Below, one piece after another: positions 12,251 through 15,013 of a DNA stretch of 15,013 nucleotides (the first letter of the stretch is position 1; every line of letters begins with the position of its first letter). The position numbers were made by a program, and so were the translations under genes. This DNA comes from Parabacteroides hominis (lineage in GTDB: Bacteria > Bacteroidota > Bacteroidia > Bacteroidales > Tannerellaceae): positions 1-15,013 of the forward strand of contig NZ_JACOOJ010000061.1 in NCBI RefSeq assembly GCF_014287585.1. The letters are read 5' to 3'. Under the pieces are notes generated by a model. That model had not been told where the DNA came from. It was given only the letters and a program-made list of their open reading frames with translations, and ran no database searches.

Positions 12251-13282
12251 TTATTCGTCCAGAGAATTCCAACCTTGTGCTTTTAGTTCGACTTCACCTC
12301 CATCACGGCCTACCAAATAGTTACCGAGATCAGATTTTGTGATATGACCGATTATTTTAATACCTTTTATTTCAGATACTTTGTCATGATCGGTGAGAGG
12401 AACGGTGAAAAGTAGTTCATAATCTTCACCGCCATTTAAAGCAGCAGTTATCAAGTTCATGTTAAATTGTTCAGCCATTGCAGCAGTTTGATAATCGATA
12501 GGAATTCGATCTTCATATATGCGACATCCAACATTACTTTCTTTTGAAATATGTAAAAGTTCGGAAGAAAGACCATCTGATATGTCCATCATAGCTGTAG
12601 GGACAACCCCTGCATTGCGAAGAATCTCGACAATATCTTTACGAGCTTCCGGCTTTAGCTGGCGTTCTAACAGATATTCTTTACCTGTAAAATCCGGTGT
12701 GAAATCTTTTTCACCTTTAAATACCCGCTTTTCGCGTTCTAATAATTGCAGTCCCATATAAGCAGCCCCTAAATCACCGGAAACACAGATCAAATCCGTT
12801 TCTTTGGCTCCGCTGCGAAGGACGACCTTGTCTTTTTCTCCTTCTCCAATACAGGTGATACTGATGCAAAATCCTGTGAGAGAGGCTGAAGTGTCTCCTC
12901 CGACAATATCAACCCCATATACATCACAAGCCAGCTTTAACCCGGCATAAAAATCTTCTACATCTTCAACGGAAAAACGTTTGGAGATGCCAAGCGATAC
13001 CGTGATCTGCTTAGGCTGGCCGTTCATTGCGTAAATATCAGAGAAATTTACAACAGCTGATTTATATCCGAGATGTTTTAACGGTACATAAGTCAGGTCG
13101 AAATGAATACCTTCCAATAATAGGTCAGTGGTGACAAGTACTTGTTTATCCTCATAGGAAAGGATTGCAGCATCGTCGCCTATACCCTTTATTGTACTAT
13201 TGTTCTTTATTTCGATTCTGTCAGTCAAGTGGCGGATCAAACCGAATTCGCCTAATGTTGATATTTCTGTTCTGTTACTCAT
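12251..13282 (-). CDS. thiL: Thiamine-monophosphate kinase
   Basis: The 343-residue protein matches ThiL through IKGIGDDAAIL (31-41), TTDLLLEGIHF (51-61), NFSDIYAMNGQP (79-90), GGDTSAS (128-134), MDISDGLSSEL (232-242) and GGEDYELLF (284-292). ThiL phosphorylates thiamine monophosphate with ATP to the coenzyme thiamine diphosphate, the last step of the pathway, in the cytoplasm. The conserved Asp residues of the GDDA and SDI segments are the metal and ATP ligands in the family. Length is normal. It overlaps lpxK by 8 bp and is therefore cotranscribed with it. The stop is 77 bp from the tRNA-Phe gene on the same strand. Confidence 0.95.
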   Translation of the reverse strand: MSNRTEISTLGEFGLIRHLTDRIEIKNNSTIKGIGDDAAILSYEDKQVLVTTDLLLEGIHFDLTYVPLKHLGYKSAVVNFSDIYAMNGQPKQITVSLGISKRFSVEDVEDFYAGLKLACDVYGVDIVGGDTSASLTGFCISITCIGEGEKDKVVLRSGAKETDLICVSGDLGAAYMGLQLLEREKRVFKGEKDFTPDFTGKEYLLERQLKPEARKDIVEILRNAGVVPTAMMDISDGLSSELLHISKESNVGCRIYEDRIPIDYQTAAMAEQFNMNLITAALNGGEDYELLFTVPLTDHDKVSEIKGIKIIGHITKSDLGNYLVGRDGGEVELKAQGWNSLDE

Positions 13283-14387
13283 ATTTGTTTTGTAAAGTAC
13301 TATTTTTTTGGAATGTGATAATATGTTTTTTTATTGTCTCATCAAAACTCTGCCCATTACAAAACTGGATTACAATCGGCAGATAATATAAAGATTTCTT
13401 CCAATTTTCCGGAACAAGAGGATTGTTTTTTAAACGCGCTGCATCTTTTTCTGTTACTAAAATCAGTTTTCTCGGTGAAGTCATTTTTTCGAATGTCGTA
13501 TCTAATTTTTTGAAATCTGATTTGCTAAACGTATGATGATCGGGAAAAATTGCCGGCAACACTTTATTAGAATACTTTTCTGCCTCACGAATAAATGGAG
13601 TGGGAACTGCGATCCCTGATATCAATAAAATATCATCTTCTTTCTCGATAGCCTTATGGTTTAAGGAGCGAGCTTCCGAGGGGAATACAGGTTCGATTTC
13701 TCCATAAACGATGCTAGTAAAAAAAAGTAACTGATGAGCCCGCAACTTCATATTTTCTTCAATAATACGAAAATCGATTGGTTTCATATCTTTATCACAT
13801 TTAGTAACAACCACGATATCCGTTCGATTTATATTGTTTATTGGTTCGCGTAGGCGTCCCGTAGGCATTAGCTTGTCATGATAAAACAAACGATGGTAGT
13901 CACTCAACACGATCGAAAGGGAAGGGTGCACATATCGATGTTGATATGCATCGTCTAACAAGATAACTTCAGGTTTATCTTTTTCAGGTAGGGATAAAAG
14001 ATTTTGAATCCCCCGGCGACGGTTAGCATCGACAGCTACAAGTATATCCGGAAATTTGTTTTTCATTTGAAAAGGTTCATCCCCGATCTCCAAACTGGAG
14101 CTTCCCGAATCGGCAAGAATAAAACCTGATGTTTTTCTTTTATACCCCCGGCTTAATACAGCAATGCGGTATTTATCTTTCAGTAAACGAATGATATATT
14201 CTGTATGGGGAGTTTTGCCCGTTCCTCCTACAGATAAGTTTCCTATGCAAATCACAGGAATAGAATACTGTTCGGAATGTAAAACATTCCAATCAAAAAG
14301 TCGATTGCGCAACCATACCCCAATTCCATATAAAAAGGAAAGAGGACTTAGGTAGTAATTGAGTTTTATTTCGTTGTTTTTTTGCAT
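13275..14387 (-). CDS. lpxK: Tetraacyldisaccharide 4'-kinase (lipid A)
   Basis: The 370-residue protein shows the LpxK signature: an N-terminal helix PLSFLYGIGVWLRNRLF that anchors to the inner membrane, the P-loop GNLSVGGTGKTP at 49-60, SRGYKRK (79-85), GDEPFQM (102-108), DDAYQHR (145-151) and PTGRLREP (175-182). LpxK phosphorylates the 4'-position of the disaccharide-1-phosphate to form lipid IVA in Raetz-pathway lipid A synthesis on the cytoplasmic face of the inner membrane. Its presence shows a lipopolysaccharide-making Gram-negative host. It is the first gene of an lpxK-thiL operon on the minus strand, with a promoter box at 14407-14414. No defect is visible. Confidence 0.95.
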   Translation of the reverse strand: MQKNNEIKLNYYLSPLSFLYGIGVWLRNRLFDWNVLHSEQYSIPVICIGNLSVGGTGKTPHTEYIIRLLKDKYRIAVLSRGYKRKTSGFILADSGSSSLEIGDEPFQMKNKFPDILVAVDANRRRGIQNLLSLPEKDKPEVILLDDAYQHRYVHPSLSIVLSDYHRLFYHDKLMPTGRLREPINNINRTDIVVVTKCDKDMKPIDFRIIEENMKLRAHQLLFFTSIVYGEIEPVFPSEARSLNHKAIEKEDDILLISGIAVPTPFIREAEKYSNKVLPAIFPDHHTFSKSDFKKLDTTFEKMTSPRKLILVTEKDAARLKNNPLVPENWKKSLYYLPIVIQFCNGQSFDETIKKHIITFQKNSTLQNKYE

Positions 14388-14406
14388 GTAACTTTTTATC
14401 TGCTCA

Positions 14407-14414
14407 CAAATATA
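14407..14414 (-). promoter_or_regulatory. -7 promoter box of the lpxK-thiL operon
   Basis: The minus strand reads TATATTTG, a perfect -7 box, 20 bp before the lpxK ATG. The -33 region has no clear TTTG at the expected distance. Confidence 0.55.
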
Positions 14415-14597
14415 GTTAACTTATCGGTGGCTGTCAGTTTTTTATTTGTTTATTTCAAAAAGAAGATACAATTTAAGTTTCTTTGGAGGGTAAGTTCGTA
14501 TTTATTCTGAAATATTTTCAGGAGCTTAGGGGGTATTGTAAATAAAACATTCATATTATCTCAGCAACTTACGGCAAAGAGGACCATCTTCGTGGCG

Positions 14598-14613
14598 ATG
14601 AAGTGCGCACTTC
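14598..14613. repeat. 16-bp perfect palindrome
   Basis: TGAAGTGCGCACTTCA is fully self-complementary and lies in the gene-free region between divergent transcription units. It could be a regulator-binding site or part of a dispersed intergenic repeat; nothing else in the window repeats it. Confidence 0.5.
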
Positions 14614-14943
14614 ACGGGGATAAGGTTGAAAAAACTTTGATATAAACGGATAGAATTCCGTCTTTGTTTGTGAATATTCGATTCTTTGCGCGTTTAAGTT
14701 TATCATATTATTGTAATTATCCCGCGCTTTGATTGAAAAACAAGTCAATATCCGGATAAGATACCAACCGTATCCTTTGTTGTTATCTAATCACCACTAA
14801 GGCTTGACAAAGTGTAAGGATAAAATGATATCCTAAAAAAGAGTCTGAAATTGATGCTTGATGAAATAAAACTTCTCGTACATGCGTACCATATAATATC
14901 ATTTCTTGTCCGTCAAAAAAAGGCGAAAAAAGAGTCTAAAATA

Positions 14944-14975
14944 TTTGGATGTAATAAATAAAACCTCTACTTTTG
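14944..14975 (+). promoter_or_regulatory. Strong plus-strand promoter, probably for an rRNA or other stable RNA operon
   Basis: TTTG (14944-14947), a 20-bp spacer and TACTTTTG (14968-14975) match both Bacteroides promoter boxes at normal spacing, followed by GCACCCGC. An A6GAGTCT block precedes it (14926-14937), as an upstream element might. The GC-rich leader with no early start codon suggests a stable RNA, but its gene lies beyond the window. Confidence 0.65.
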
Positions 14976-15013
14976 CACCCGCATTCGAGAGAGAACGGCA
15001 TTAGCGTCAACAT

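Larger units (their letters stand above)
14415..15013. other. Gene-free stretch with palindrome and stable-RNA-like promoter
   Basis: I find no convincing coding sequence from the lpxK promoter to the window edge. The stretch contains a perfect 16-bp palindrome TGAAGTGCGCACTTCA (14598-14613), a small inverted repeat ACGGA/TCCGT (near 14645-14660), a weak hairpin GGATA/TATCC (near 14818-14833), and a duplicated promoter block (14835-14876, 14926-14968) leading to a strong plus-strand promoter. Confidence 0.6.

Noticed and set aside
12250..12251. Idea that tRNA-Phe is only expressed by read-through from thiL
   Set aside because: A well-spaced promoter (TTG-N19-TATCTTTG on the minus strand, 12194-12223) lies directly upstream of the tRNA.
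1..15013. CRISPR array, rRNA gene, riboswitch or complete insertion sequence
   Set aside because: No regularly spaced repeats, no rRNA core sequence, no riboswitch motif upstream of thiL, and no complete transposase with inverted ends was seen.

Overview
The window looks like Bacteroidales DNA (Bacteroides/Parabacteroides group). Several intergenic regions carry the Bacteroides-type -7 promoter box TAnnTTTG, the mobilization genes are of Bacteroides type, and the lpxK-thiL pair fits a Gram-negative chromosome. No species-level call is possible from the sequence alone.

Layout. Positions 1-125 are probably chromosome, ending in a strong terminator. From about 126 to 12100 lies a roughly 12 kb integrated mobilizable element resembling the NBU group, inserted at the 3' end of a tRNA-Phe gene (12101-12173, minus strand). 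A 13-bp piece of the tRNA 3' end is repeated at the far end (126-138), directly against a good tRNA-type terminator. A second, nested 16-bp direct repeat (200-215 and 11978-11993) gives an alternative pair of ends or a pair of integrase arm sites. The right flank is chromosome: tRNA-Phe, thiL, lpxK, then a 626-bp gene-free stretch ending in a strong stable-RNA-like promoter.

Inside the element, from the right: a tyrosine integrase (minus); a cargo pair made of a 66-aa protein and a Clp-fold serine proteinase (minus); two small paralogous helix-turn-helix proteins (plus); a divergent operon of a helix-turn-helix protein and a VirE/VapE-type P-loop ATPase (minus); an AT-rich repeat-bearing gap that could be a replication origin; a CHC2/Toprim primase-like protein; a hairpin-rich candidate oriT; a mobilization operon (MobC-like protein, HxH relaxase, membrane-anchored coiled-coil protein). 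Left of a bidirectional terminator come another small helix-turn-helix protein, a frameshifted RteC-like regulator, and a peptidase E-like/WYL-regulator operon.

How it works together (inference): the integrase, with small HTH proteins as possible excision factors, moves the element in and out of the tRNA gene. The ATPase and primase may replicate the excised circle or its transferred strand. The MobC/relaxase pair would nick oriT for transfer by a helper conjugative element, to which RteC-type regulation would tie it. The two AT-rich cargo pairs (PepE-like + WYL regulator; small protein + Clp-fold proteinase) are the least understood parts and the best candidates for an undescribed accessory function.
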